Positions 17,577 through 26,307 of a DNA stretch of 64,000 nucleotides are shown here, piece after piece. Position 1 is the first letter of the stretch. Every line of letters starts with the position of its first letter. The stretch is from Arcicella rigui. Its GTDB lineage: Bacteria > Bacteroidota > Bacteroidia > Cytophagales > Spirosomataceae. A program made the position numbers and the translations under genes. The stretch lies in the NCBI RefSeq assembly GCF_034929435.1, contig NZ_JAYFUM010000001.1, positions 186,001 to 250,000 of the forward strand, read 5' to 3'. The notes beneath the pieces were generated by a model. That model made no database searches. It was not told where the DNA came from and saw only the letters and a list, made by a program, of their open reading frames with translations.

Positions 17577-18338
17577 ATGAGAAAGCAAATTGTAGCAGGT
17601 AACTGGAAAATGAATAAAACGGCAGAAGAAGCCTTGATTTTGGCTTCAGAAGTTGTAAACATGGTAAAAGACGAAGTAAATACTGATGTGCAAGTAATTA
17701 TTGCTCCGCCAGCGATTTATTTATCTACTTTACAAAAATATACCGAGCCAGTTGCTAATATTGGTATTGCTGCTCAAAACTGTTCAAACAAAGCTTCGGG
17801 TGCTTATACAGGTGAAATTTCTGCATCAATGTTGAAGTCAATCGGTGTTACACACGTAATTCTTGGTCACTCTGAACGCCGTGAGTATTTCAAAGAAACG
17901 AATGAGCAATTGGCTGAGAAAGTAAATATTGTTCTTGAAAATGGTCTAACGCCAATTTTCTGCTGTGGTGAGCCTTTAGAACTACGTCAGGGTGGCGAAT
18001 TCCTTGCATTCGTAGCTTCTCAGTTGACAGACAGCCTTTTCCATCTTTCAGCAGAAGAATTATTGAAAGTAGTAATTGCTTATGAACCAATTTGGGCTAT
18101 CGGAACAGGTTTAACAGCTTCTTCTGAACAAGCACAAGAAATGCACGCTTATTTGAGAGCTCATTTGGCTTCAAAATACGGTCAAGAAGTAGCAGATAGC
18201 ATTTCTATTCTTTACGGTGGAAGTTGTAATGAAAAAAATGCTCCTGAATTATTCGCTTGTCCAGATGTTGATGGCGGTTTGATTGGTGGTGCTTCTTTAA
18301 AATCACGTGAATTCACAAATATTGCAAAATCGTTTTAA
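17577..18338 (+). CDS. tpiA: triosephosphate isomerase
   Basis: TpiA interconverts dihydroxyacetone phosphate and glyceraldehyde 3-phosphate. The 253-residue protein has the substrate Lys in VAGNWKMNKT, the catalytic His in VILGHSERREYF (about residue 96), the catalytic Glu in VVIAYEPIWAIGTG (about 168) and the phosphate-binding ILYGGSCNEKNA and DGGLIGGASL loops. Length is normal. A strong terminator follows. Confidence 0.98.
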   Translation: MRKQIVAGNWKMNKTAEEALILASEVVNMVKDEVNTDVQVIIAPPAIYLSTLQKYTEPVANIGIAAQNCSNKASGAYTGEISASMLKSIGVTHVILGHSERREYFKETNEQLAEKVNIVLENGLTPIFCCGEPLELRQGGEFLAFVASQLTDSLFHLSAEELLKVVIAYEPIWAIGTGLTASSEQAQEMHAYLRAHLASKYGQEVADSISILYGGSCNEKNAPELFACPDVDGGLIGGASLKSREFTNIAKSF

Positions 18339-18357
18339 TTGCAATTTTAAAAATATA

Positions 18358-18392
18358 AAGGCTTGGAAACGAAGGTCTCCAAGCCTTTTTTA
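18358..18392 (+). terminator. terminator of tpiA
   Basis: AAGGCTTGGA (18358-18367) pairs with TCCAAGCCTT (18378-18387), followed by TTTTAT. It covers the region where a longer version of the next gene would have to start, which argues against that longer start. Confidence 0.88.
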
Positions 18393-18404
18393 TACCTCAG
18401 ACTT

Positions 18405-19274
18405 ATGAAAATTGCAGCTACGGTTATCTTGTATCATCCAGCAAATAATACGCTTCAAAATATTCAGAGCTATTCTTCGGCAGTAGAAAAAGTATTTGTT
18501 TTTGATAATACAGAAGGTGAGCAAAGTACAATTGAGGAGGCTCTCTTGAAAGATTCAAAAATTCAATATTATCACGATACTCAAAACAGAGGTATTGCTG
18601 AAAGGCTAAATCAGGCAGCACAAAAAGCTGTTGAAGATGGTTTTGATTGGCTATTGATGATGGACCAAGATTCTTCTTTTGACGAAAATGCCTTACAACT
18701 CTATATTGATTGTATCAAAAAATATCCAGATTGTACTAATGTGGCTCTTTTCGGAACAAATTATGGTAGAAACAAGCAAGTATCGAGTAGTACAGTTATA
18801 GAAAAAGAAGTGAATTCGATGATTACTTCTGGCACTATGTTGAATTTGAAATTATACCCCGTGATTGGACAGTTTGATGAAGCTTTATTTATTGATGCCG
18901 TAGATGTAGAGTATTGTTTAAGGGCAAAAACAAAAGGCTTTTCTGTGATTCAGTTGATGAATATTTTTTTGCAACATGAATTAGGAAAAATGGTGCATCG
19001 AGCCTCAATCAAGACTATGTTTTTAGTAAAGAAATACAAGGAATTACACTCTGCTTTAAGGTGTTATTACATCTATCGTAATAATCTTTATTTACAAGAA
19101 AAGTATAAAGATTTTGATAGAAAGGTAATGAAAGACATTGACGGCTGTGCAATGTCGCATCTTGAAAAAGGAGTTTTTTATGGGAGAAATACCAAAGAAC
19201 TTATTAAATATTTGATAAAAGCTCGTCGAGATTTTAAGCAAAATCGAATGGGTAAGTTTCAAGATAAATTCTGA
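18405..19274 (+). CDS. GT2-family glycosyltransferase (rhamnosyltransferase-like)
   Basis: The 289-residue product begins MKIAATVILYHP, then KVFVFDNTEG and DWLLMMDQDSSFDENALQLY with the DQD metal-binding motif, followed by LNLKLYPVIGQFDEALFIDA and DVEYCLRAKTKGF. This pattern fits the RfbF-type rhamnosyltransferase branch of GT2 enzymes, which add sugars to surface polysaccharide; the acceptor is unknown. It is not in a polysaccharide cluster. The ATG at 18405 is preferred; an in-frame ATG at 18363 would start inside the tpiA terminator hairpin. Confidence 0.83.
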   Translation: MKIAATVILYHPANNTLQNIQSYSSAVEKVFVFDNTEGEQSTIEEALLKDSKIQYYHDTQNRGIAERLNQAAQKAVEDGFDWLLMMDQDSSFDENALQLYIDCIKKYPDCTNVALFGTNYGRNKQVSSSTVIEKEVNSMITSGTMLNLKLYPVIGQFDEALFIDAVDVEYCLRAKTKGFSVIQLMNIFLQHELGKMVHRASIKTMFLVKKYKELHSALRCYYIYRNNLYLQEKYKDFDRKVMKDIDGCAMSHLEKGVFYGRNTKELIKYLIKARRDFKQNRMGKFQDKF

Positions 19275-19280
19275 GTAAGC

Positions 19281-20375
19281 CTATTTTTTTATTCGATAAG
19301 TACCCAGCGTTGGGAAATGGTCTGAATAAGGAATATGTCTGTGAGTTTCAAAATTTAATACCTCAATAGATTCACTACAAAATTGATTGTCTATTCTTAC
19401 AAATTTTGGGCTACGATTAAGCGTAAACCCAAAACCATTACCAGCTTCTTCAAAAGCATTATTTAGCCTATCTCTGATATTTCCATAAGCATTTCCATAA
19501 GGCGTTTCGTTGAAGTCGCCGCAAACAAATACAGGGTATGGACTATTATCAATGAGCTTTTCAACCATTTTTATTTCTTTAGAATGACTGATAAAACCAT
19601 TTTTTAGTTGATAGTAAATGTCTTTAGCTTGATTTTCGGCTTTGTTAAAGGCATTTTCCTTAATGTCTGTTACTACTCTTCCTACTCTTATACCCATCGA
19701 CTGTAATTGGATGTTAATAACTCGAATTGTATCATTTTTCCGAGCAATATCAGCCATAATGTAGCCATTACCATTCAAACTCCCGAAAGTGCTTTTTTTT
19801 GTTTGAATGATGGGATACTTAGAAAAAATACCCAAAGAAAAAACTCTTTCTGGCCCCCAAGGACTGATTAGAGCATAGTATGGATTGTCTTTTCTTAATG
19901 AATCTAAAGTACTGAATCGAGGCGTAGATTTCATATTATAATACTCTTGAAGGCACTTAATTTCAGCTTTTGTATTTACGGAGTAATCTATGGATTGTTT
20001 GATTGTAGCTTTCATTTTTGGGCTTTTGTCAGTCCAAAAATCACTATGATGAAAGCCATAAACATTATATGAAAGTATTCTGAAAGTATTTTCTTTTTCT
20101 TCGCTTTTGAAATGAAAGCCAACTGTTCTGCGGATAAAAGGATAACCAATTAAAAGTACAATAATAGGAAGAATCATTTTTGAAGGACGGACAAAGAGCC
20201 ACGAAATAGCCAGTAAAACACAGCCAAGCATGGCCATAGGCAAGCTCATCATGATGAATCCGGCTAACCAATGTTCAAAAAAAAGCGTATAAGCAAGTAA
20301 ATAAGTGAAAAGTGTGTAGATACACAAAGGAGGACTAATGAGCCATAAGAGAGAAATTGCAAACTTTTTGAACAT
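19281..20375 (-). CDS. membrane-anchored endonuclease/exonuclease/phosphatase (EEP) family protein
   Basis: The 364-residue protein has three N-terminal hydrophobic helices (about residues 7-90) followed by an EEP catalytic domain: RILSYNVYGFHHSDF, AEIKCLQEYYN with the metal-binding Glu, PYPVFVCGDFNETPYGNAYG, and YSDHFPTLGTYRI with the catalytic Asp-His. This layout is common in Bacteroidota; the domain should face the periplasm and might act on DNA, lipid or sugar phosphates, which the sequence cannot decide. Its stop is 6 bp from the stop of the converging GT2 gene, with no terminator between them. Confidence 0.85.
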   Translation of the reverse strand: MFKKFAISLLWLISPPLCIYTLFTYLLAYTLFFEHWLAGFIMMSLPMAMLGCVLLAISWLFVRPSKMILPIIVLLIGYPFIRRTVGFHFKSEEKENTFRILSYNVYGFHHSDFWTDKSPKMKATIKQSIDYSVNTKAEIKCLQEYYNMKSTPRFSTLDSLRKDNPYYALISPWGPERVFSLGIFSKYPIIQTKKSTFGSLNGNGYIMADIARKNDTIRVINIQLQSMGIRVGRVVTDIKENAFNKAENQAKDIYYQLKNGFISHSKEIKMVEKLIDNSPYPVFVCGDFNETPYGNAYGNIRDRLNNAFEEAGNGFGFTLNRSPKFVRIDNQFCSESIEVLNFETHRHIPYSDHFPTLGTYRIKK

Positions 20376-20514
20376 GATAAAACATGGCGGTTAGGATTGA
20401 ACAAAAATACAAACTTTACTTGTCTAAGGACGAATAAATTGAATGAATTATTTTAAATAATTATTGTTCAGCTTTTTTTGTGTTAAAACATTAAATATTA
20501 TTTCTGTAATTAAT

Positions 20515-20544
20515 TGTAAGATTAATAAAAATTTCATAATTTTG
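20515..20544 (+). promoter_or_regulatory. Bacteroidota-type promoter for rpmB
   Basis: TTG at 20515-20517 and TAATTTTG at 20537-20544 are spaced 19 nt, a full match to TTG-N19-TAnnTTTG. The leader to the rpmB ATG would be about 78 nt. Confidence 0.75.
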
Positions 20545-20628
20545 CATTCCGTTTCGGAAAACACTGGAAATCAAGTCTATTACATCGCAATTTTTGCGAT
20601 TTTACATAACAAATAAAAGAATTTTATC

Positions 20629-20868
20629 ATGGCGAAGGTTTGTCAATTAACAGGAAGAAAAACACAAGTAGGAAATAACGTTTCTCACGCTAACAATAAA
20701 ACTAAGCGTAAATTTTTCCCAAACTTACACACTAAGAAATTTTTCTTAGAATCAGAAGGTGTATGGGTTCAGTTGAAAGTTTCAGCGAAAGCTATCCGTA
20801 CAATCAACAAAAAAGGATTAGAAGCTTCTTTAGTTGACGCTGCTCGTAAAGGTACTTTAAGTTTATAA
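20629..20868 (+). CDS. rpmB: 50S ribosomal protein bL28
   Basis: The 79-residue protein starts MAKVCQLTGRKTQVGNNVSH and continues KTKRKFFPNLHTKKF, standard for bL28. In many Bacteroidota rpmB is followed by rpmG (bL33) and a small DUF4295 gene; here a strong terminator follows instead and neither is nearby. It has its own promoter. Confidence 0.97.
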   Translation: MAKVCQLTGRKTQVGNNVSHANNKTKRKFFPNLHTKKFFLESEGVWVQLKVSAKAIRTINKKGLEASLVDAARKGTLSL

Positions 20869-20885
20869 TACTTTAAGATATTTTG

Positions 20886-20920
20886 AAAAGCCTCTTTGTA
20901 CTCGTTACAAAGAGGCTTTT
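20886..20920 (+). terminator. terminator of rpmB
   Basis: AAAAGCCTCTTTGTA (20886-20900) pairs with TACAAAGAGGCTTTT (20906-20920), a 15-bp stem with a 5-nt loop, ending in TTTT. Confidence 0.92.
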
Positions 20921-20981
20921 CTTGTTGTTTGTGGTTTGGTATAGATGCCAAACCTAAGATTTTAAGTATTGTACCAACAAA

Positions 20982-21009
20982 AAACCTCCGCAAAATTTTG
21001 CGGAGGTTT
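20982..21009 (-). terminator. terminator of the large ThuA/dehydrogenase gene
   Basis: A 28-bp perfect palindrome, AAACCTCCGCAAAA and its complement, lies 26 bp after the stop of the leftward gene; read leftward it is followed by TTTGTTGG, extending a run of T. Confidence 0.85.
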
Positions 21010-21034
21010 GGCTTTCTTTACAATCAAAAACTGT

Positions 21035-24000
21035 CTATTTTATTACTTTCATTATTCCGTTCATAATACTCCAGTGACCTGGGAAAGTACAAACAAATGG
21101 ATAGTCGCCTATTTGTTCGGGTACAGTGAAGTTTAATTTGTACGATTCCTCAGGGTTCACCAAAGGCGTTGAAGCGATGATTTGAGGAATGTTTGGTACA
21201 TAGTTTTTCTCTAAAGCATCCTTTTGCGTAATCATTTTGTTGGCGGCTTTCCCGATGATTTCTAAAGATTTCGGTTTGCCAATCACCAAATTATGTTGCA
21301 TCGCATCTGGGTTTTCAAAGACTAATTCTACTTTCGTTCCCGCTTTTACCGTGAATTCCTTTTTGTCGTACTTCATGGCTTCTTTTACAGATTTTATCAC
21401 AATTACCACTTTATTTGGGTCGGCAACTTCCTCTGATTTCACCTCCCATAATTGGAATAAGCGTGCTAATTTGGCTTTGTTGTCGGGCGTTAGTTTTTGG
21501 TTTAAACTCGCCAAGAATACTTTATCGCTCTCTTTAATTTGTACTTTCTTTCTATAATTCCAACCGTCGGCAATGCCTTTGATGACCGCCGAAGCATTTG
21601 TTTCATCCAATTGCTGACTTAATTTCAATAAAGCAATAACTGAATCAGGACTACTAACATTGGTATAACCTTTTATGGCTTTTTCCATCGCAAAAGTTGA
21701 CATACTTTTCGGAACATTGAACGTTATTTTTTGGCTGTAAGCATTGTTTCTTTCGTTCTCTTCTGCGATTGAATTAGCTTTATCTACTTCAACAGAAATG
21801 GTATAAGTCCCAGCCATGTCTGAGCTCAAACCGAAATTATTTGTCCAAGCACCATTGTTGTAATTAGTAATTTTTACGCTTTCGTTAGCAGGAATACCGC
21901 CGTTGAAAGTATGACTTACTAAATCAAATTTTCTACCTACGCCTTCAATTCTAACATTTAGGTTGATTACTTCTCCTTTTGGAATGGCTACTCCGCCTTG
22001 ATTTTTCACTTCAATATTGAAACTCACAGGCTCAAGTACTGCTGGATTTGCAGGTGTGAAGTTGATTTTGCTAATCACTAAATCAGGCTTATTACTTGCC
22101 GAAACAGCCGTAGCTTTTTCTTCTTTCATCATGGCAGCGTGGTCGTGATGAGCAGGCATTTCTTCGGTTTTAGCTTTTACTGGCGAAGTATTTTTAGTAA
22201 GAATCTGTAAATACTTTTTCAACAAAACTTGTTTGTGACTTGTCAATACCGAAGCGAAAGCATCAGGCAACCAACGGTCGTTGATTTCTGTTGATTGTTC
22301 CATACGTGCCAACAGTGCTTTTTCGGATTCAGCCGTTAAAGGCATTTCAGAGAAAGCTAAAAGCGTATTCAAAACCACCAGAGGTTCTTTATCATTCAAT
22401 ACATTTTTTTCTAACAATACTTTGATAGAAGCTTCATTGCGTGGCAATAATTGAACTGCCGTTTTACGAACGCCCGCACATGGATGCGACAAAGAAGCGA
22501 TTAAAGCTTTTTGTACTTCTGCATCGTTCAATACGCCCAAACCTTCTAAGGTACGAAGTGCATGAATGACACTTGGATTAATCCCTGCTTCGTCTAAAGA
22601 TTGGTCTTTGGTCAGTTCAATCAATGCTGGCACTACGTCTTTTTGTCCACGTTCTACTAACAAACGTTGTGCGTTCATTCTCCAGAACATATTCGAGTTT
22701 TTAAGAGCAGCTACCAATTCTTGTGGACGGTCTTTTGATAAACTCAAAGGCGTGTAGTTTGGTGCATCTTTCGCACTTACTCTATAAATTCTACCATGCG
22801 TAAAATTTCTTAAATCGGTTTCATAAGCATTACCTTCGCCCATTTCAAAGCCATCTGGTTTTGGATTGTGCTGAATGATGAATGAGTACCAATCGGCAAT
22901 CCATACAGCACCGTCTGGGCCTACTTCTGCAAAAACTGGAGAAACCCATTCGTCAGCTCCTGCCAAAAGGTTGAAGCCTTCAACGTCACTGTAATCTGTT
23001 CCGTTTTTGGTCATTACGTTTTGATGAACTACGTGTCCTGTTGGTTCACAAACAAAAGCGATTTGATTCCAATATTTTTTAGGAAAAGCTCTTGCAGTAT
23101 AGAAATTATGTCCTGCTGCCGCCGTGTATCCACCAAAAACGTCAACTTGACGGATTCTTGGTGTAATAGTTTTCATGTCTTTGTGCGTATCTGTACTTCG
23201 GCTACCGTTTGTAGCAGTTGGCGAAAGGATATTTCTGTGCGGAATAGCCATGTACCAGCCATGTGAATTATTAGCGGTTGAGCCAAAAACATCGCCAGTT
23301 TCGTTGAATGCAAAACCCCAAGTATTGTTTGAAGTAGTAGTGATATGTTCAAAATCTGAGCCATCAGGTTTGAATCTAAAAAAGCCTTGACCGAATTTTA
23401 CTGAATCTTTTTCGGCAAATTTTCCTTGAAAACCTGCATAACCCAAAGAACCCCAAATCCAGTTATCAAAACCATAATGTAAGTTGGATGGCCCAGCGTG
23501 TGTATCAAAAGTACCAAAGCCCGAGAATAAGATTTTCTTTTCGTCGGCTTTATCGTCGCCGTCGGTATCTTTCAAAAACAACATGTGCGGTGCTTGTGCT
23601 ACAATTACGCCGCCATTGGCAAAAACCAAACCTGTAGGAATACTCAAGCCTTCAGCAAAACGAGTGAATTTATCTGCTTTACCGTCTTTGTCGGTATCTT
23701 CACAAATCAAAATATAATCGCTTCCGCCTGTTTCTTTGCGTTCGTTTGGATAATCTTTTGTAATCAAAACGTACAAACGACCACGCTCGTCCCAAGACAT
23801 GGCAATCGGGTGCATCACGTTTGGTTCGTGAGCGAATACTTCTAAATTAAAATCAACAGGTACTTGTATATGTTTGAGCGATTCTTCGGGCGAAAGTGCC
23901 GCTTGTAATAATTGTGGGTCTGGGCGTTTTTCGTAATTGGGTAATTTTGCTGGACTATAAGAAAATGCTTCTGGATGAAGTGCTGCATGAGCAGCCTGTG

Positions 24001-24754
24001 CTTGTTCATCTACCGACCATACGATGGCATTTTCAAGCATTTTTAAGAAATCTGGATTCGTCCAAGTATGTTCGTCGTGTCCGTAGGCAGTATAAAATAC
24101 TTTTCCTTTTCCGTACTGACGAGTCCAAGTATAAGGTTCGGTTTTAGAGTCTGGTCGGTCTTTAGTTTGGTCAGCTTTAATATCACGAGTCATCAAAACA
24201 TTGTTATCTGCTTGTAACTGACTGTGTAAATACGTTTCATCGAAGGCTTTGATACCTGTAATACTTTTTAAAATAGGGTGTTGTGCCTGAACAATGTTCG
24301 CTTGAATCGTATCCATTGTGTGTCTCCAGAACTGTCCACCTACCATTTTAACATATTCGGCAGAATTTCTAAAGCAATAAGAAGCACAGTGGATAGGTAA
24401 AATACCTTTGCCAGAAGCCACATAAGCCAAGATGGCTTTTTCAGCATCTGGAGTGATTTCGTCCCAATTGGCATAAATCATTAGTGCATCATACTTATTC
24501 AAATTAGCAGTATTGATGTCTTCTAATTTATCTGTATAAGTAATGTTGATGCCTTTATTTCCAAGTGCTTCCATCAAAGTTGGAACACGGTCGATGGGTT
24601 TATGATGACCGTTATCACCAAGAAACAATACTTCCAAACGACGAGCTTTCACAATCGTTTGAGGCGTTGATGAATTGTTTTTTTTCGCTTTTTTCTGAGA
24701 AAAACCTACGAGGCAAGTCAGCAATAAGCAAAGACTAAGCAATGATTTTTTCAT
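21035..24754 (-). CDS. multidomain ThuA / PVC-type dehydrogenase / HEAT / CARDB / cupredoxin protein
   Basis: This 1239-residue exported protein has a signal peptide (SLLSLCLLLTCLVGFSQ). In order it shows a ThuA-like domain (about 38-250; LEVLFLGDNGHHKPIDRVP, GKGKVFYTAYGHDEHTW), a beta-propeller of the membrane-bound dehydrogenase type (about 290-660; AMSWDERGRLYVL, DTDGDDKADEKK, EVGPDGAVWIADWY), HEAT repeats (about 680-870), a CARDB/Ig-like domain (about 905-1015) and a C-terminal azurin-like cupredoxin (about 1115-1239). The cupredoxin has candidate copper ligands His in AMQHNLVIG and Cys, His, Met in FVCTFPGHWSIMNGIM. Related proteins often end in cytochrome c; no CxxCH is present here. 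It probably oxidises a sugar in the periplasm and passes electrons to copper; the substrate is unknown. Confidence 0.87.
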   Translation of the reverse strand: MKKSLLSLCLLLTCLVGFSQKKAKKNNSSTPQTIVKARRLEVLFLGDNGHHKPIDRVPTLMEALGNKGINITYTDKLEDINTANLNKYDALMIYANWDEITPDAEKAILAYVASGKGILPIHCASYCFRNSAEYVKMVGGQFWRHTMDTIQANIVQAQHPILKSITGIKAFDETYLHSQLQADNNVLMTRDIKADQTKDRPDSKTEPYTWTRQYGKGKVFYTAYGHDEHTWTNPDFLKMLENAIVWSVDEQAQAAHAALHPEAFSYSPAKLPNYEKRPDPQLLQAALSPEESLKHIQVPVDFNLEVFAHEPNVMHPIAMSWDERGRLYVLITKDYPNERKETGGSDYILICEDTDKDGKADKFTRFAEGLSIPTGLVFANGGVIVAQAPHMLFLKDTDGDDKADEKKILFSGFGTFDTHAGPSNLHYGFDNWIWGSLGYAGFQGKFAEKDSVKFGQGFFRFKPDGSDFEHITTTSNNTWGFAFNETGDVFGSTANNSHGWYMAIPHRNILSPTATNGSRSTDTHKDMKTITPRIRQVDVFGGYTAAAGHNFYTARAFPKKYWNQIAFVCEPTGHVVHQNVMTKNGTDYSDVEGFNLLAGADEWVSPVFAEVGPDGAVWIADWYSFIIQHNPKPDGFEMGEGNAYETDLRNFTHGRIYRVSAKDAPNYTPLSLSKDRPQELVAALKNSNMFWRMNAQRLLVERGQKDVVPALIELTKDQSLDEAGINPSVIHALRTLEGLGVLNDAEVQKALIASLSHPCAGVRKTAVQLLPRNEASIKVLLEKNVLNDKEPLVVLNTLLAFSEMPLTAESEKALLARMEQSTEINDRWLPDAFASVLTSHKQVLLKKYLQILTKNTSPVKAKTEEMPAHHDHAAMMKEEKATAVSASNKPDLVISKINFTPANPAVLEPVSFNIEVKNQGGVAIPKGEVINLNVRIEGVGRKFDLVSHTFNGGIPANESVKITNYNNGAWTNNFGLSSDMAGTYTISVEVDKANSIAEENERNNAYSQKITFNVPKSMSTFAMEKAIKGYTNVSSPDSVIALLKLSQQLDETNASAVIKGIADGWNYRKKVQIKESDKVFLASLNQKLTPDNKAKLARLFQLWEVKSEEVADPNKVVIVIKSVKEAMKYDKKEFTVKAGTKVELVFENPDAMQHNLVIGKPKSLEIIGKAANKMITQKDALEKNYVPNIPQIIASTPLVNPEESYKLNFTVPEQIGDYPFVCTFPGHWSIMNGIMKVIK

Positions 24755-24843
24755 TTTATTGATAGTATAAATTCATGAAATAATTTAAAATTGGATTTTT
24801 GAGATACTCTCATTTTTAATGTTTGTTACTGTTGCTTTTCTTA

Positions 24844-24908
24844 CCGTGGTCTGTGGCATACAGCAGAATGCTTTTGGGCAATTGTGTTCTGCGTGCCACA
24901 GACCACGG
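24844..24908. repeat. GC-rich perfect inverted repeat between two leftward genes
   Basis: CCGTGGTCTGTGGCA (24844-24858) and TGCCACAGACCACGG (24894-24908) are exact complements, with a second stem inside (GCAGAA 24863-24868 with TTCTGC 24887-24892). It is much richer in GC than its surroundings and has no T-run on either side, so it does not look like a simple terminator. Parts can be cut into 7-bp words (CTGTGGC, ATACAGC, AGAATGC), so it may belong with the heptad elements. Confidence 0.75.
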
Positions 24909-24943
24909 GGAATACCAAGATTTGTTTAATAATTTAATAAACC

Positions 24944-26053
24944 TCAAAAATCAGGGATATAAATAATTTCTCCTCCTTTTAAAGCTGATTCATGCGATAA
25001 AATACCTACTGATGTCCAGTTAGCAGATTGTTCAGCATTTGGGAATGGATCACGGTCTTCTACAATGGCTGAAACAAATTCATGAACAAGATGCGGATGT
25101 GAACCTCCATGACCAGAACCTTGTAAGAAAGAAAGGTGTTGGTTTTCGTCGGTATCATATACACCACCCGTTGTAAATGCTTGAATTTCTTCAGGCAAGT
25201 AATGAGCATAATCTGGTACAGTTACTTTTTCTGGAATTTCTGGTTCTGGCTTTTTAGCGGTATGAACAACATGCTCTTCGTGTTCAATCAACGACCATTC
25301 AAAAGATTTTTTTGAACCATATACTTCAAAACTCTCACGGTACTGACGAGCCACATCGAACAAAGAACGATATACCAAAGCACTTAAATCTGAATCTTTG
25401 AATTTGATATGAGCAGATTCAATCGCAAATGGAGAGTTGTAATACTGATGTAATTCCTCACGAATTGTACCCGAACCAAAACATGAAACGTACTCTGCTT
25501 GTAATTTCAACAAACCAGCCACAGGTCCAACGCAGTGCGTAGCGTAGTGCATGGGAGGTAAACCTGGCCAATAACCCGGCCATCCGTCCATGTCTTGTTG
25601 GTGAGATGCTTTTAAGAATTGTACTTTGCCCAATTCTCCTTTTTCGTATAATTCTTTTACATACAAAAATTCACGACTGTAAACTACCGTTTCCATCATC
25701 ATGTATTTTTTGCCTGTTCTTCTTGTCGCTTCAACAATTGCCTTACATTCTTCTACCGAAGTAGCCATCGGAACAGTACAAGCTACGTGTTTGCCTGCGT
25801 TTAGGGCTTTTAAACTTTGTTCTGCATGGTTATGAATCGGAGAATTGATGTGTACAACATCTACTGCTGGGTCAGCTAATAAATCATCAAAGCTGGTATA
25901 ACGCTTTTCGATTCCGAAAGCATCGCCAATAGCATTGAGTTTCTCTTCGGTACGCTGACAAATAGCGTACATATTTGTCTGTGGATGACGCTGATAAATG
26001 GGAATAAATTCTGCCCCAAATCCTAAGCCTACAATGGCAATGTTTAGTTTCAT
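24944..26053 (-). CDS. Gfo/Idh/MocA-family oxidoreductase
   Basis: The 369-residue protein opens with a Rossmann fold (NIAIVGLGFGAEFIPIYQRH) for NAD(P), followed by VDVVHINSPIHNHAEQSLKA and GKHVACTVPMATSVEECKAI, the Gfo/Idh/MocA pattern; here TVPMA replaces the usual catalytic EKP stretch, so the reaction may differ from a plain dehydrogenase. The C-terminal half is the mixed alpha/beta substrate domain. No signal peptide is seen, so it acts in the cytoplasm. It is adjacent to the large dehydrogenase and the sugar isomerase, suggesting one sugar pathway. Confidence 0.88.
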   Translation of the reverse strand: MKLNIAIVGLGFGAEFIPIYQRHPQTNMYAICQRTEEKLNAIGDAFGIEKRYTSFDDLLADPAVDVVHINSPIHNHAEQSLKALNAGKHVACTVPMATSVEECKAIVEATRRTGKKYMMMETVVYSREFLYVKELYEKGELGKVQFLKASHQQDMDGWPGYWPGLPPMHYATHCVGPVAGLLKLQAEYVSCFGSGTIREELHQYYNSPFAIESAHIKFKDSDLSALVYRSLFDVARQYRESFEVYGSKKSFEWSLIEHEEHVVHTAKKPEPEIPEKVTVPDYAHYLPEEIQAFTTGGVYDTDENQHLSFLQGSGHGGSHPHLVHEFVSAIVEDRDPFPNAEQSANWTSVGILSHESALKGGEIIYIPDF

Positions 26054-26091
26054 TTTATTTAATTTATTAAGAAGGTTTTAGTTATTAGCTG

Positions 26092-26307
26092 TGAGCCTTG
26101 AGCCTTGAGCTATGAGCTTTGAGTTTTGGACTTTCTTTGTTTGTTAAAAAGAGATAATTGTTTATATAAAAGCCTTTAGCTATGAGCCTTGAGTTTTGGA
26201 CTTTCTTTGTTTGTTAAAAAGAGATAATTTGCTATAAATTAGTATGTTAGCGATTAGCTCAAGGCTCACAGCTCACAGCTCAAGGCTCATAGCTCAAAGC
26301 TACGAGC
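26092..26307. repeat. heptad-repeat element (TGAGCnn type) with two facing arms
   Basis: The left arm (26092-26126) is TGAGCCT, TGAGCCT, TGAGCTA, TGAGCTT, TGAGTTT. The right arm (26256-26307) is AGCTCAA, GGCTCAC, AGCTCAC, AGCTCAA, GGCTCAT, AGCTCAA, AGCTACG, then AGC, the complement type. The right arm runs into the 3' end of the sugar isomerase gene and supplies its stop codon (26287-26289) and last six residues (ARSFEL). A 52-bp direct repeat lies between the arms. Confidence 0.8.
26108..26229. repeat. 52-bp direct repeat, two copies 70 bp apart
   Basis: 26108-26159 and 26178-26229 are identical except for one base (26118 T, 26188 C). Each starts with heptad units and runs through TTTTGGACTTTCTTTGTTTG to GAGATAATT. 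The spacing of 70 bp is ten 7-bp units. It looks like a recent segmental duplication within the heptad element. Confidence 0.85.
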
